From NCBI GenBank assembly GCA_039649115.1, contig JBBWZQ010000079.1, positions 1 to 64,000 on the forward strand: a stretch of DNA of 64,000 bases, given 5' to 3'. Below are positions 52,563 to 61,632 of the stretch, piece by piece (position 1 is the first letter of the stretch; the number at the start of each line of letters is the position of its first letter). The notes beneath the pieces are model-generated. The model was not told the DNA's origin and searched no databases. It worked only from the letters and a program-made list of their open reading frames with translations. The position numbers and the translations under genes are program-made. This stretch comes from DATEJJ01 sp039649115 (GTDB taxonomy: Bacteria; Actinomycetota; Actinomycetes; Mycobacteriales; Micromonosporaceae).

Positions 52563-53575
52563 TCCGGCCGCCGTGCTGACGCCACCAACCGCTGTTCCTT
52601 GGCCGCCTTCAACGGGTTGGTCGCGGGCAGGTCGAACGCCAGCGCCAGCTCGCCGTCCCGCACCGCGGACCGCAGGTGGGCGAGGTGACGCACCCGCAGC
52701 GCGGTCAGGTGGTGACCCGCGTGCAGCGGCGGGTAGTCGCCGACCGCGTTCCCCGACTCTGGCGCGACGACGTCGTCGAAGTCCGGTCCGAAGAAGTAGG
52801 TCAGCGAGTACCGGTCGGGTTCCCGGGAACGCACCCAGTGCAGCGTCGACTCCAGGTATCCGCCGGACAGCACCTCGAGCAGGTCGCCGATCAGCACGGT
52901 GATGGCGTCGGGCCGGGCCGGTACCGCGATGCGCCCGCCGTCGGGCCGCAGGATTTCCAGCCCGGGCGAGGTCTGCACGATGAGCGTGAACCACTCGTAG
53001 TCAGTGTGCCCGTTGGGTGGTTCCTCGCGGCCCTGCGCCGGCGCCGGATAGTGCAGCAGCCGCAGCAGTGAACAGCCCTGCGTGGCGTGCCGGGTGAGGC
53101 GGTCGGGCGGCAGTGCGCAGACGCGGGCGAGCATGCCGGCGACGGCGACAGCGCAGGCATGCACCGCGTCCCGGTACGCCTGCACGGCGGCCCGGAAGCC
53201 GGGCAGTTCCGGCCAGGCGTTGGGACCGAGCAGGATGGACCGCACCGTGCCGTTCGCGGGTTCAGACTCCGGTCCGAAGTCCAGCGACGCGTAGTCCCGG
53301 ACGAGCCGCCCGCTGCCATCCTGCTTCAGGGCAGGGTCGGGCGACAGGTACCCCGTGATACCGCGTGAGCGGCTCATCGCGTACCGCGCCTTGACGTTCT
53401 CGTCCTTCGAGTGAAACTCCGCCGCCATGCGCAGGCAGGCGTTCCGCAGCTCGTCCGGTACGCCGTGGTTCACCACCTGCAGCGCGCCGAACGAGACGGT
53501 CGCCTCCCGCCACCACTCCAGAGCGCCGTCCGGTGCCCTGCTCGACGCCGCCAGGTCCAGTACCGGGATCTCCAT
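52559..53575 (-). CDS. Isopenicillin N synthase-like 2OG-Fe(II) oxygenase
   Basis: The 338-residue protein has the IPNS-family layout: IPVLDLAAS and GALQVVNHGVP at the N-terminus, then the iron site His-x-Asp in NGHTDYEWFTL, a distal His in STLHWVRS, and R-x-S in DRYSLTYFF for 2-oxoglutarate. It probably hydroxylates, desaturates or cyclises an intermediate. ATG 53575 starts a two-gene run with the PIG-L deacetylase (ATGA overlap), so oxidation and deacetylation may act on the same sugar or amino-acid unit. The divergent gene is the radical SAM enzyme. Confidence 0.85.
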   Translation of the reverse strand: MEIPVLDLAASSRAPDGALEWWREATVSFGALQVVNHGVPDELRNACLRMAAEFHSKDENVKARYAMSRSRGITGYLSPDPALKQDGSGRLVRDYASLDFGPESEPANGTVRSILLGPNAWPELPGFRAAVQAYRDAVHACAVAVAGMLARVCALPPDRLTRHATQGCSLLRLLHYPAPAQGREEPPNGHTDYEWFTLIVQTSPGLEILRPDGGRIAVPARPDAITVLIGDLLEVLSGGYLESTLHWVRSREPDRYSLTYFFGPDFDDVVAPESGNAVGDYPPLHAGHHLTALRVRHLAHLRSAVRDGELALAFDLPATNPLKAAKEQRLVASARRPE

Positions 53576-53738
53576 GATGTCCTCCCACCGTGAGCATCTG
53601 GCTTGCGCCGCTTCGCGGGACTGGACGATACCCGCTCGGAAAGCAACACGAAGCGATTGTGTGCATTGGGTCTGCGCGGTGGACGCCGCCGGAACCGGTT
53701 GCTATGTTCGCCTCCACCCCCCCGGCATGGGAGAGACG
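53576..53738. promoter_or_regulatory. Divergent promoter region: 2OG oxygenase / radical SAM
   Basis: These 163 bp separate two divergent genes and must contain both promoters. The GGGAGAG ribosome site of the radical SAM gene lies at its right end. No StrR-type box or clear inverted repeat is present. Confidence 0.5.
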
Positions 53739-55175
53739 ATGGTTCCCAACCTTTCCCGGCTCGCCAAATACGCCTCGATCGACGCGGCGCAGCTCCAGCG
53801 ACAGTTCGACACGTCCGCAGAGTCCCTCAGTCCGCGGGGACAGGCGGTGCTGTCGGCGATCCTGGAGGTCGCGGAGGCCACGGCGAACACCCGCGTACCG
53901 GGTGCCGCCGTCGTGCCCACGCTGCTGCGCCTCGTGGAGGAGATCGCGGGACAGAGCACTGCGCGCGCCGGTGAAGACGCCACGACCATCCGCGCCGGGC
54001 TGCGCCGCGTGGTCAGCGCGAAGACCCTGCACAGCTTGCGGGAACTGCGCCTGTACCGGGACGCCGACGGCGTGGAACCGGTGTGGCCGCACGCCGGCAT
54101 GCTCATCCTCAACCCGTTTCTCGGGTGCAGCTTCGGTTGTGCGTACTGCTTCCGGGCGGACGAGCAGCAGTCCAATGTGGACTGGTTTCTCAACGGCCGC
54201 CCAACGCAGGTGGTTTCCGAGGAGACGGTGGTCGAGCAGCTGGCGCGGCACCCCCTGTTCGTGCCAGGGGTGACCCAGCTCGGCCTGCACACCGCCACCA
54301 CCGAGCCGTTTCTTCCGCAGGTGAAGGAGAGCACCTTCCGGCTGCTGGATCTGCTCGACGAGCGCGGCTGGCACAACGACGTCATGGTCATCACAAAGCA
54401 CTACCTCACCGCCGAGGACGCCGCCCGACTCGCGTCGTACACGTCGGTACGGCTGCTGATGTTCCTCACCTACAATGCCGCCCCGGCGGAGATGGAGACC
54501 ATGGGCGGTGCGCGCGGCTTCCGGGAGCGGCGGTTCGAGAGCATCGACCACCTGGCCCGCTACCCGCACATTGCCGCGGCACACTACTACCGACCGATCG
54601 TCCCGGGCTGGAACGACAGCGACGACCAGATCACTGACGCCCTGACGTTCGGCGAGCGGCTCGGCCTGACCGTCATCGGCGGCTTGAAGGAGATACCCGA
54701 CCTGGTGACGATCACCCGGCGGCGGGGGCTCAGCCTGCCGACCGTCGCCAGCGGCCCGGCCGGGGAGAAGTACTTCCCGCCGTCACTCGTGGATCGGATC
54801 CTGGGCATCCATCGCGATCTCGGCCTCACCAGCACGGTCGTCGGGGACCAGTCCTGCGGCCTTACCGTGATGATGTCCGGGCGTGCGGGCTCCGCGGTGT
54901 CCAATGTAGAGGCCCTGAAGATGTACGACGCGCTGTCGCCGAGACGCCCGAAGTGCATGGCGCTCTGCCCGCCTGACCAGCTGGCCGCGTGTGCCCGCCC
55001 ACCGGCCCCGGCGCTCGCCACGGTGCACCGGTTGCTCGCGCACATCGGATTCGACGGTGCCGCGGAGGTGACCGAGACCTGCGTACGCCTGCGCTCGGCG
55101 GTCTCGCCGTCCACGGCCGAACTGGACTCGTTGAGCGCGCACCTGCGGTACGCCGTAACCTGGCAGCCCGCGTGA
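53739..55175 (+). CDS. Radical SAM enzyme
   Basis: The 478-residue protein has the radical SAM cluster motif CSFGCAYC (Cys130, 134, 137) in FLGCSFGCAYCFRADEQ. An N-terminal helical part (about 1-110) precedes it. The C-terminal part holds more Cys: GDQSCGL, then PKCMALCPPDQLAACARP, then TETCVRL; these could bind an auxiliary Fe-S cluster. No B12 domain is seen. ATG 53739 is preferred over ATG 53727 because GGGAGAG precedes it. The reaction is unknown; a C-C or C-N rearrangement or dehydrogenation of an amino acid or sugar is possible. It is the only plus-strand gene in this block and converges on the acyl-CoA dehydrogenase. Confidence 0.87.
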   Translation: MVPNLSRLAKYASIDAAQLQRQFDTSAESLSPRGQAVLSAILEVAEATANTRVPGAAVVPTLLRLVEEIAGQSTARAGEDATTIRAGLRRVVSAKTLHSLRELRLYRDADGVEPVWPHAGMLILNPFLGCSFGCAYCFRADEQQSNVDWFLNGRPTQVVSEETVVEQLARHPLFVPGVTQLGLHTATTEPFLPQVKESTFRLLDLLDERGWHNDVMVITKHYLTAEDAARLASYTSVRLLMFLTYNAAPAEMETMGGARGFRERRFESIDHLARYPHIAAAHYYRPIVPGWNDSDDQITDALTFGERLGLTVIGGLKEIPDLVTITRRRGLSLPTVASGPAGEKYFPPSLVDRILGIHRDLGLTSTVVGDQSCGLTVMMSGRAGSAVSNVEALKMYDALSPRRPKCMALCPPDQLAACARPPAPALATVHRLLAHIGFDGAAEVTETCVRLRSAVSPSTAELDSLSAHLRYAVTWQPA

Positions 55176-55200
55176 GGGTGCCGCGCCGCCGCGGCGAACC

Positions 55201-56367
55201 TCACGCCAGGTGGGCCGCGCGGTCCAGTAGCGTCAGCGCGCCGGTCGCGGTCAGCAGCCGGTCGTCGGCGTTGTTCAGGCTCGCCGACCGCAGGTCCCGG
55301 AAATGCCGCTCCAGCGGGATCGGCGAGTCCTTGAGATAGCCCACCGACAGACCGGCGAGCTGGACCAGCCGGTCGACCGCCTGGAAGGTCAGCCGAGCCG
55401 CCGCCACCTTCAACGTGTTCAGGTGGATCTGGATACCTTCGGCATCCACCGGGCGCCCCTCGGCGCGGGCGGCCGACACCTCAGCCACCACCCGATTCAG
55501 GTAGGCGCTCACCAGTTCGAGGTCGATCCGGACCTGGGCGACACGCTCCTGCACGAGGTCGGACCGCGGGTCCAGGCCACGCGGCCGGGCCGGCGACCGG
55601 ATCAGACCGATGACGTCGTGCAGCGCCGACCGGGCCACTCCCAGCCAGCACGCCGCCCACCCGATGTGCCCCGCTGGAATCATGCTTTCCACGGCGATGG
55701 CCCGGAAGGCACCGGGCTCGCCGACGAGCTGGTCCGCCGGAACGCAACCGTCCAGCCGGAGCCCGCCGCTCTGCGTCGCCCGCATGCCCAGCGCGTTCCA
55801 CGACCGGCCGTCCTCGACGACGGCCTGCCGCCGGTCCAGATACACCAGGCGCACATCGTTGGGGCGTGCGCCGGTACCGGACCGCATCGTCACCAGAAAC
55901 CCGTCGGCGTACCGACCGCCGGTGACCACCGGCGCCTCGCGCGACACGCGCAGCTGCTCGCCCGCCTCGTGCAGCGGAGCCTCTGCCGACAACAGGTGAC
56001 CGCCCTTACCCGGTTCGGTGGTGATGGAAGCCAGGTAAAGCTCTCCCGTGGCGACGCGCGGCAGAAGCCGGCCCGCGAGCGCGGGTTCCGCGTGCCTGAC
56101 GAGCACGTCGACCTGCTGGCAGTGCATGGCCCAGATCAGCGCCGTTGACAGGCAGCCGCCGGCGAGAATCTGCGCCACGTCCGCGAGATCGCCCAGGTCG
56201 CCGTCGAGGCCACCGTACCGGTGCGGGACGAGCAGGCCCATCAGCCCGCAGTCGCGCAGGGCACGCAGACCCTTCTCGGGAAACAGGCCCTCGGCGTCGA
56301 GTCGAGGGGCCTCGGAGCGCAGCAGGTCGGTCAGTTCCTCGGCCTTGCGCACAGCATCGGTTCGCAT
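55201..56367 (-). CDS. Acyl-CoA dehydrogenase-like flavoprotein
   Basis: The 388-residue protein has the acyl-CoA dehydrogenase fold: LVPHRYGGLDGDLGDLADV in the N-terminal helical part, ASITTEPGKGGHL in the middle, and a C-terminal helical bundle with VAAARLTFQAVDRLVQLAG. In secondary metabolism such proteins dehydrogenate or hydroxylate carrier-bound acyl or aminoacyl groups, or act as N-hydroxylases. ATG 56367 lies 18 bp after the stop of the StrR-like regulator gene, so the two are probably one transcript. Its substrate may be the ACP-bound amino acid made by the loading cassette. That is inference. Confidence 0.83.
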   Translation of the reverse strand: MRTDAVRKAEELTDLLRSEAPRLDAEGLFPEKGLRALRDCGLMGLLVPHRYGGLDGDLGDLADVAQILAGGCLSTALIWAMHCQQVDVLVRHAEPALAGRLLPRVATGELYLASITTEPGKGGHLLSAEAPLHEAGEQLRVSREAPVVTGGRYADGFLVTMRSGTGARPNDVRLVYLDRRQAVVEDGRSWNALGMRATQSGGLRLDGCVPADQLVGEPGAFRAIAVESMIPAGHIGWAACWLGVARSALHDVIGLIRSPARPRGLDPRSDLVQERVAQVRIDLELVSAYLNRVVAEVSAARAEGRPVDAEGIQIHLNTLKVAAARLTFQAVDRLVQLAGLSVGYLKDSPIPLERHFRDLRSASLNNADDRLLTATGALTLLDRAAHLA

Positions 56368-56385
56368 CAGGCTCCCACGACGACG

Positions 56386-57363
56386 TCACGCGGCGTTGAC
56401 GGAGCGCCGCAGGTATTCGGCGAAGGCAATCCACTCCTCCGCACAGGTCGCCGCAACGGCGGCGAGGAGGTAGGCGCTGTGCGGCGGTACCCCTGGAGCC
56501 ATTTCCTTCCACTGATCGAGCCCTTCGGCACGGGTGTACAGCCACCGCAGCAGGGCGCGGCCGGACTCGTTGAACCGAAGCGAGGGGTCCCTGCCTATCT
56601 TGCTCAGCTGTAGGGTCACGTCGATCGGCGAGCCTATCTCCCGAGGGCGGCCAGCCACCCGCGCCGGACGCGCCGCAACCTCCTCCGCGGCGGCGATCCA
56701 GCGCCGGCCGGGTCCGACCGGGTCGTCGCCGCGGCGCATCTTCTCCCGGACGTCCCGGACGGTCGCCGGCGAGATCCCGGCTTTGCGCGCGATCTCCCGA
56801 AGCGACGCCTGAGGGTCCTCGGCCATGAGGTCGCGGGCCAGGCGCCGCCCGTCCGCGCTGTTGACCGGCCGCGCCCGGCCGTCCCGCCCGATCCGTGTCG
56901 GTGCGGCGGACGCACCGCCGGCGCGCTGGCGGATCCCGGCCACCGTGCCGGGAGCCAGCCCGGTCGCCTCCGCGACGAAGCGGTCCGACGCCTGCGGCCG
57001 GGCGGCGAGGATCCGGACGGCAGCAGCCTCCCGGTCGGCCAGGGTCAGCGGGAGTCCGTGCGCCATGTTGGCGATGACGGCCGCCATGAAGCCGTCCTCG
57101 AGGCTACCGTCGAACCAGCGGACCCGGATCGTGTCCCGCCCACACAGCCGCGCGGCGGCCAGCCGGTGCATCCCGTCCACGACCGTCCGCGTCGCCAGGT
57201 GCACGAGGATCGGCGGCAGTTCGTTGACGCATTGCGCCAGCAACCGCACGTGCTCGTCGTTGAGGCCGGCGAGGCGCGGTGTGTCACCGATGCGGATCGT
57301 CTCGATATCGACGACGGGACCGCTGGCGGCGGAGGTGTGCCATGACGTATCTCCCCGCGACAT
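56386..57363 (-). CDS. StrR/ParB-type pathway regulator
   Basis: The 325-residue protein has a ParB-like N-terminal domain (DDTPRL-type start, then PPILVHLATRTVVDGMHRLA, RWFDGSLEDGFMAAVIANM and LPLTLADREAA) and a helix-turn-helix region (FVAEATGLAPGTVAGIRQR; then SLREIARKAGISPATVRDV). This is the architecture of StrR-family activators of antibiotic clusters. ATG 57363 is the start. The StrR-type box at 51853-51881 is a natural target, which would put the 12-gene operon under its control. A 52-bp part (57154-57205) is duplicated in the broken tetR gene. Confidence 0.9.
   Translation of the reverse strand: MSRGDTSWHTSAASGPVVDIETIRIGDTPRLAGLNDEHVRLLAQCVNELPPILVHLATRTVVDGMHRLAAARLCGRDTIRVRWFDGSLEDGFMAAVIANMAHGLPLTLADREAAAVRILAARPQASDRFVAEATGLAPGTVAGIRQRAGGASAAPTRIGRDGRARPVNSADGRRLARDLMAEDPQASLREIARKAGISPATVRDVREKMRRGDDPVGPGRRWIAAAEEVAARPARVAGRPREIGSPIDVTLQLSKIGRDPSLRFNESGRALLRWLYTRAEGLDQWKEMAPGVPPHSAYLLAAVAATCAEEWIAFAEYLRRSVNAA
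57154..57205 (+). repeat. 52-bp exact direct repeat, copy 2 (inside StrR-like gene)
   Basis: Identical to 809-860 in the same orientation. On the coding (minus) strand it specifies the ParB-domain segment around HLATRTVVDGMHRLAA. As it is part of an intact, conserved domain, it is the likely source copy. Confidence 0.93.
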
Positions 57364-57392
57364 GACTACAGTATTTCCGGGGCTGGCAGCGG

Positions 57393-57406
57393 GTGGGATG
57401 TCCCAC
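57393..57406. promoter_or_regulatory. Small palindrome GTGGGA-TG-TCCCAC upstream of regulator gene
   Basis: A perfect inverted repeat with 6-bp arms lies between the StrR-like start (57363) and the stop of the adenylation-transglutaminase gene (57422). Its place suits an operator for the regulator-dehydrogenase transcript, perhaps autoregulatory. The gap is only 58 bp, and no promoter hexamers are evident, so read-through from the upstream operon is equally likely. Confidence 0.35.
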
Positions 57407-57421
57407 AAAACGACCACGCGG

Positions 57422-59941
57422 TCACGCCGTCCCGGTGCCGTCCCGGGCGAGCGTCGCTCCGATGGAGAGCTGGAACCGGCCGGGTCCGTGCTCGGCGATG
57501 GGGACGTCGTCGCCGGCGAGACGCACGAAGATGGCGCCAGGCGAGCGCCACCTCGGCCACTCACTGGCATCGATCGCCTGCCAGCGCACCAGTTGCTGGA
57601 CGATCAGCGGATCGACCGGTACCCAGACGCCGTCGACCTTGAATTCCGTCCAGAAGTGGCCGGTTCCGTATGGCGGTGTCACCAGGAGCCCGAAGGCCCG
57701 CCGCGCTTCCAGGCCGCGCGACCGGGCCGCCTCGACCACCATCGAGCTGACGCCCGCGCAGTGCCCCAACCCGGTACGCCTGATGAAGTCGACATCGCGG
57801 CTCAGCGGTAGCGGCAGCAGGAAGAAGTCGAGCTCGTCGGCCAGCGCCAGCACGTCCCGCACCTCCGGCGGTACCGTCGGCCAGCTGGTCCGGGTGGATA
57901 CCTGGTACACGGTCTCGACCGAGGCGCCCGGCCCGTCCGCGGTACGCACGTCGATCCCACCGCCGGGGCGGGTGAAGCTGAACTGGCAGGCGCCCTCGTG
58001 CGTGCCGTCCAGGCAGCGTGCGGAGTACCGCACCGCGTAGCGCGCGTACGGCGAGTCGAACCGGCTCCGCAGCGCCGCCGGCCACAACCGCCGCGCCGAG
58101 CGCCCCTCCACGCCGCAGCCGAGCTGGAGGGCGGCGTTGGTCAGGTCGAGCGTGTCGAACAGCGGAGCCTCGGCGGTGCCCCCGTGCGGAAGCCCGTGCG
58201 CGGCCAGCTCGGTCAGCAGACGAGCCGGCAGGCGACGGTCGCGGACCGCGGACTCGGTACTCACCGTGAAGCTGCGCGCGGAGTCGGGGATCTGGCGCAG
58301 CTTGGCGACGAGCCAGCGGATCCGGCCCGGGGTGGCGTCGGGGGTGCTCGGCTCCGCCAGAACCCGGCTCCGCCTGCGCTCCCCCGGGTCGACCCCGGCG
58401 GCCGGCTCGCGGGCGGCCGGTTCGCCCCCCGCCGGCGCGCGGACCAATCGCTGCAAGGCCGACCGGTCCACCTTCCCGTTGGCGGTGGCCGGCAGCGCGT
58501 CGACCACGACGCACCGGTCCGGGACCCGCGCCGGGTCCAGCCGGATCGCCGCGGCCCGCAGCACCTCCGCGCCGGTCACGTCGCCCAGGACGACGGCCAC
58601 CATCCCCTCCCCCCGCGCGTCACGGGCCGTACCGGTCCCGCCGGGTACCGCGTCGCGCAGCACCACCGCCTCGCGCACCCCGGGCACGTCGCGCAGCGCC
58701 TCCTCGACCTCGTACGGATTCATCCGCACGCCCCGCCGCTTGAAGATGTCGTCCTGCCGCCCGACGAAGTACAGCCGCCCGGCGGAGTCGAGGTAGCCGA
58801 GGTCGCCGGTGCGCAGTTCGGGGCCGCCCGGTCCCATCGCGAAGACGTGGCGGGTCTGGTCGGGTGCGCGCCAGTAGCCGGCCATGACGTGCGGCCCGCT
58901 GACCCGGATCTGGCCGGTCTCGCCGGGCGCGAGGTCGCGGCCGCCGGCGTCGGTGATGCATACCGCCGTGCCGCGCAGCGCCCGTCCCACGGTCCCGGGA
59001 TGCCGCAGGTGCTCGTCGGGTGCGGCGACGGTGATGCGCTTGCATTCGGTCATGCCGTACATCGCCACGACCGAGGCGCCCGGGAAGGCGTCGCGGAGCC
59101 GTTTCGCGTGCTCCTTCGTCAACGGTCCGCCGGTGTTGGTCATCAGGCGCAGCGCGGTGGCTGACGGCCGCCGCTCCGCCAGCCGCAACAGCACCTGGGT
59201 GAGCGCCGGCACGAGCGGCAGGACCGTGGCGCGGGTCCGCGCGACCTGTTGCAGCACGGCCGCCTCCGGCAGGTCCGGCCGCAGCACCAGCTCGGCGCCG
59301 CCGGCCGCGCAGAGGAACAGCTGGTACAGCCCGTAGTCGAAGGACACGGGTACGCGGGAGAGCACGATGTCACCAGCGCGGTACCCCAGGCGCTCGTTGA
59401 TGGCGGCCGCAGCGAAGGTCACCCGCTCCGCCGGGCACATCACGGCTCTCGGCGGGCCGGTGCTGCCGGAGGTGTACATCAGCAGCGCGAGGTCCGCGCC
59501 GCGACCGGCCCGCGGCGGCAGCCCGGCCGGCGCCTGCTCCAGCCAGGCGTCCGGCCCGGCTACCGCGGCCCGAGTCAGCGACCGGACCAGTTCCTGGTTG
59601 CCGGGCTGGGCGACCACCAGCACCGGGTCGGCGTCGCGCAGCATCCACTCCAGGTGGAAGGTACCGGTGGTTGGGTTCACGGGTACGGTCACCGCGCCGA
59701 TCCGCATCGCGCCGTACAGCAGCGCGGCGAAGTTCCGGGAGCCGTCCAGCCACAGCACGATCCGGTCGCCGTGGCGCACCCCTTGGCCGTGCAGCCACCC
59801 GGCGGCCAGGTAGCTGCTGGTGACGAGTTCGCCGTAGGTCCAGCTGCCGGCGCCGTCAGTCAATGCCCGGGCCTGCGGGTCGCGCCGCGCCGAGGTGTCG
59901 AGCAGATCCGACGCGGTGACCGCCGGGCCGGTCCCGGTCAC
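57422..59941 (-). CDS. Adenylation domain fused to transglutaminase-like domain
   Basis: The 839-residue protein has an N-terminal adenylate-forming domain (about 1-510: LMYTSGSTGPPRAVM, YGMTECKR, ELRTGDLGYLDSAG, GRQDDIFKRRGVRMNPYEVEE, ATANGKVDRS) and a C-terminal papain-fold domain (about 590-825) with Cys728 in GHCAGVSS, His762 in GTGHFWTEF and Asp777 in VWVPVDP, the transglutaminase-like triad. No carrier domain is present. Transglutaminase homologues in natural-product pathways (AdmF in andrimid) form amide bonds between carrier-bound units. Here one protein could activate an acyl or amino acid and transfer it to an amine. GTG 59941 overlaps the A-domain stop (GTGA). Confidence 0.88.
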   Translation of the reverse strand: MTGTGPAVTASDLLDTSARRDPQARALTDGAGSWTYGELVTSSYLAAGWLHGQGVRHGDRIVLWLDGSRNFAALLYGAMRIGAVTVPVNPTTGTFHLEWMLRDADPVLVVAQPGNQELVRSLTRAAVAGPDAWLEQAPAGLPPRAGRGADLALLMYTSGSTGPPRAVMCPAERVTFAAAAINERLGYRAGDIVLSRVPVSFDYGLYQLFLCAAGGAELVLRPDLPEAAVLQQVARTRATVLPLVPALTQVLLRLAERRPSATALRLMTNTGGPLTKEHAKRLRDAFPGASVVAMYGMTECKRITVAAPDEHLRHPGTVGRALRGTAVCITDAGGRDLAPGETGQIRVSGPHVMAGYWRAPDQTRHVFAMGPGGPELRTGDLGYLDSAGRLYFVGRQDDIFKRRGVRMNPYEVEEALRDVPGVREAVVLRDAVPGGTGTARDARGEGMVAVVLGDVTGAEVLRAAAIRLDPARVPDRCVVVDALPATANGKVDRSALQRLVRAPAGGEPAAREPAAGVDPGERRRSRVLAEPSTPDATPGRIRWLVAKLRQIPDSARSFTVSTESAVRDRRLPARLLTELAAHGLPHGGTAEAPLFDTLDLTNAALQLGCGVEGRSARRLWPAALRSRFDSPYARYAVRYSARCLDGTHEGACQFSFTRPGGGIDVRTADGPGASVETVYQVSTRTSWPTVPPEVRDVLALADELDFFLLPLPLSRDVDFIRRTGLGHCAGVSSMVVEAARSRGLEARRAFGLLVTPPYGTGHFWTEFKVDGVWVPVDPLIVQQLVRWQAIDASEWPRWRSPGAIFVRLAGDDVPIAEHGPGRFQLSIGATLARDGTGTA

Positions 59942-61620
59942 CCGGCGTCCCGGACGCCCGTGGCGGCGCGCGCCCCCAACTCGCGGTAGTCCGTCTTGCC
60001 GTGCCGGGTGAGCGGCATCTCCCGCACCTGGACCCACCGGCGCGGCACCATGGCCGGTGGCAGCCGGCTGCGCAGGTGCCTGGCGAGTTCGGTGTACTCC
60101 AGCGCCCGGTTGGCGACGTAGTAGGCGACCAGTTCCTGCGAGATCGCCGCGCCGCCGTGCTGGCCGTCGGCGCGCTGGACGCCCACCACAGCGCAGGCGG
60201 CGACGTCCGGGTGGTCCTGCAACGCCGCCTCCACCTCGCCCAGCTCCATCCGGACACCGGAGACCTTCACCTGCCGGTCCACCCGCTGCAGGTACTCGAT
60301 CGCGCCGTCGGCGGCGAAACGGACCAGGTCGCGCGTGCGGAACAGGCGGCCCGTGGCGGAACCGGGGTCGATCGAATCGGCGAAGAACGCCTCCCGGGTG
60401 GCCGGCCCCTCGTGCAGGTACCCGCTGCCGACCGGCGCTCCGCCGACGAACAGCTCGCCGGTCTCCCCGGGGCCCGCGGCGCGCCACCAGCCGTCGCACT
60501 CGCGCAACACGTACAGCGTGCAGTTGTCGACGGGAGCGCCGATGGGTATGTGTTCCCGGTCGAGGTGCTCCGCGGTGACCCGCTGGTGCGATACGGCGTC
60601 TGAGCACTCGGTCGGGCCGTACGAGTTGATGAGCGCGGTCTCCGGCAGCAACCGCAGGCACTCCGCCGCGAGCGGTACCGGCAACTTCTCCCCGATGGAC
60701 AGCAACCGGGTCAGCCGCAGTCCGGTGCCGGACGTCGGGTTGCGGTGCAGCTCGTCGGTGAGCCAGCGGATCGAGCTGGGTACGAACTGGGCGACCGTGG
60801 CACCGCCCGCGCTCAGCGCGGCGAGCAGCCGCCGCGCGTACCCGCTGTCGCGGTCGGGCACCACCGCGACCCAGCCGCCGACCACCAGGGCCGCGAGCAT
60901 CTGCCACATCGAGATGTCGAACGTCAGCGGCGCGCTCAGCGCGACCCCGTCCGCCGCGCCGAGCGCCAGGTACCGGATCTTGCTCCACAAGTGGTTCAGC
61001 AGGCCCAGATGCGTGACCGCCACGCCCTTGGGGACGCCGGTGGAGCCCGAGGTGTAGATGATGTACCGCGTCTCGTGGCCCGGCCGGCGCAGCGCGAGGT
61101 GGTCGCCTGACGCCGGTGCCGGGCCCGCGTCCCGCGCCCGCCACACCGAGACTCCGGCCTGGGCACAGGCCCGGGTCACCGCGTCGGCCGTACCGTCCGG
61201 AGGTGCCGGGCGGGGATCCACCAGCAGGCGGCTCCCGCTGGCGGACAGCACCAGGGCGAGCCGGTGCTCCGGCCAGTCGGTACCGACCGGCAGGTAGACG
61301 GCGCCGATCGCCTCGATGGCCAGGAACACCGGTACCGTGGCCGCGCAGCGCACGCCGTACACGGCTACCACGTGGCCCGGCCCGCAACCCGCGTCGAGCA
61401 GCGACCGGGCATGTGCCCGGACAGCACCGGCGAGCTGCCGGTAGGTCAGCGAGTCCGCGCCGTCGCGCACCGCGGTGCGCTCCGGCACCCCGCGGGCCCA
61501 GGACTCCACATAGGACACGACGGTGCGTTCGGTGCCCGCCGTGCGCGCCCCGGTCAGGGCGCGGCTGCGGATAAGCGTGGCCTCGCCGGGTGGCACGGGC
61601 AGCGGTGCCAGGTCATACAT
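59938..61620 (-). CDS. Stand-alone amino-acid adenylation domain
   Basis: The 560-residue protein is an NRPS-type A domain without carrier: YTSGSTGVPKGV, YGPTECSDA, GELFVGGAPVGSGYL, FRTRDLVRF, RVDRQVKVSGVRMELGEVE and the final HGKTD Lys. The pocket aligned by eye is D-I-W-Q-L-I-S-D-A-K, which I cannot assign; the leading Asp points to an alpha-amino acid. In vicenistatin-type loci a stand-alone A protein (VinN) loads an amino acid on a discrete ACP for decarboxylation; the neighbours here (decarboxylase 12 bp upstream, then ACP) match that arrangement. ATG 61620 has GGAG 6 nt upstream. Confidence 0.88.
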   Translation of the reverse strand: MYDLAPLPVPPGEATLIRSRALTGARTAGTERTVVSYVESWARGVPERTAVRDGADSLTYRQLAGAVRAHARSLLDAGCGPGHVVAVYGVRCAATVPVFLAIEAIGAVYLPVGTDWPEHRLALVLSASGSRLLVDPRPAPPDGTADAVTRACAQAGVSVWRARDAGPAPASGDHLALRRPGHETRYIIYTSGSTGVPKGVAVTHLGLLNHLWSKIRYLALGAADGVALSAPLTFDISMWQMLAALVVGGWVAVVPDRDSGYARRLLAALSAGGATVAQFVPSSIRWLTDELHRNPTSGTGLRLTRLLSIGEKLPVPLAAECLRLLPETALINSYGPTECSDAVSHQRVTAEHLDREHIPIGAPVDNCTLYVLRECDGWWRAAGPGETGELFVGGAPVGSGYLHEGPATREAFFADSIDPGSATGRLFRTRDLVRFAADGAIEYLQRVDRQVKVSGVRMELGEVEAALQDHPDVAACAVVGVQRADGQHGGAAISQELVAYYVANRALEYTELARHLRSRLPPAMVPRRWVQVREMPLTRHGKTDYRELGARAATGVRDAG

Positions 61621-61632
61621 CGAGAACTCCAG

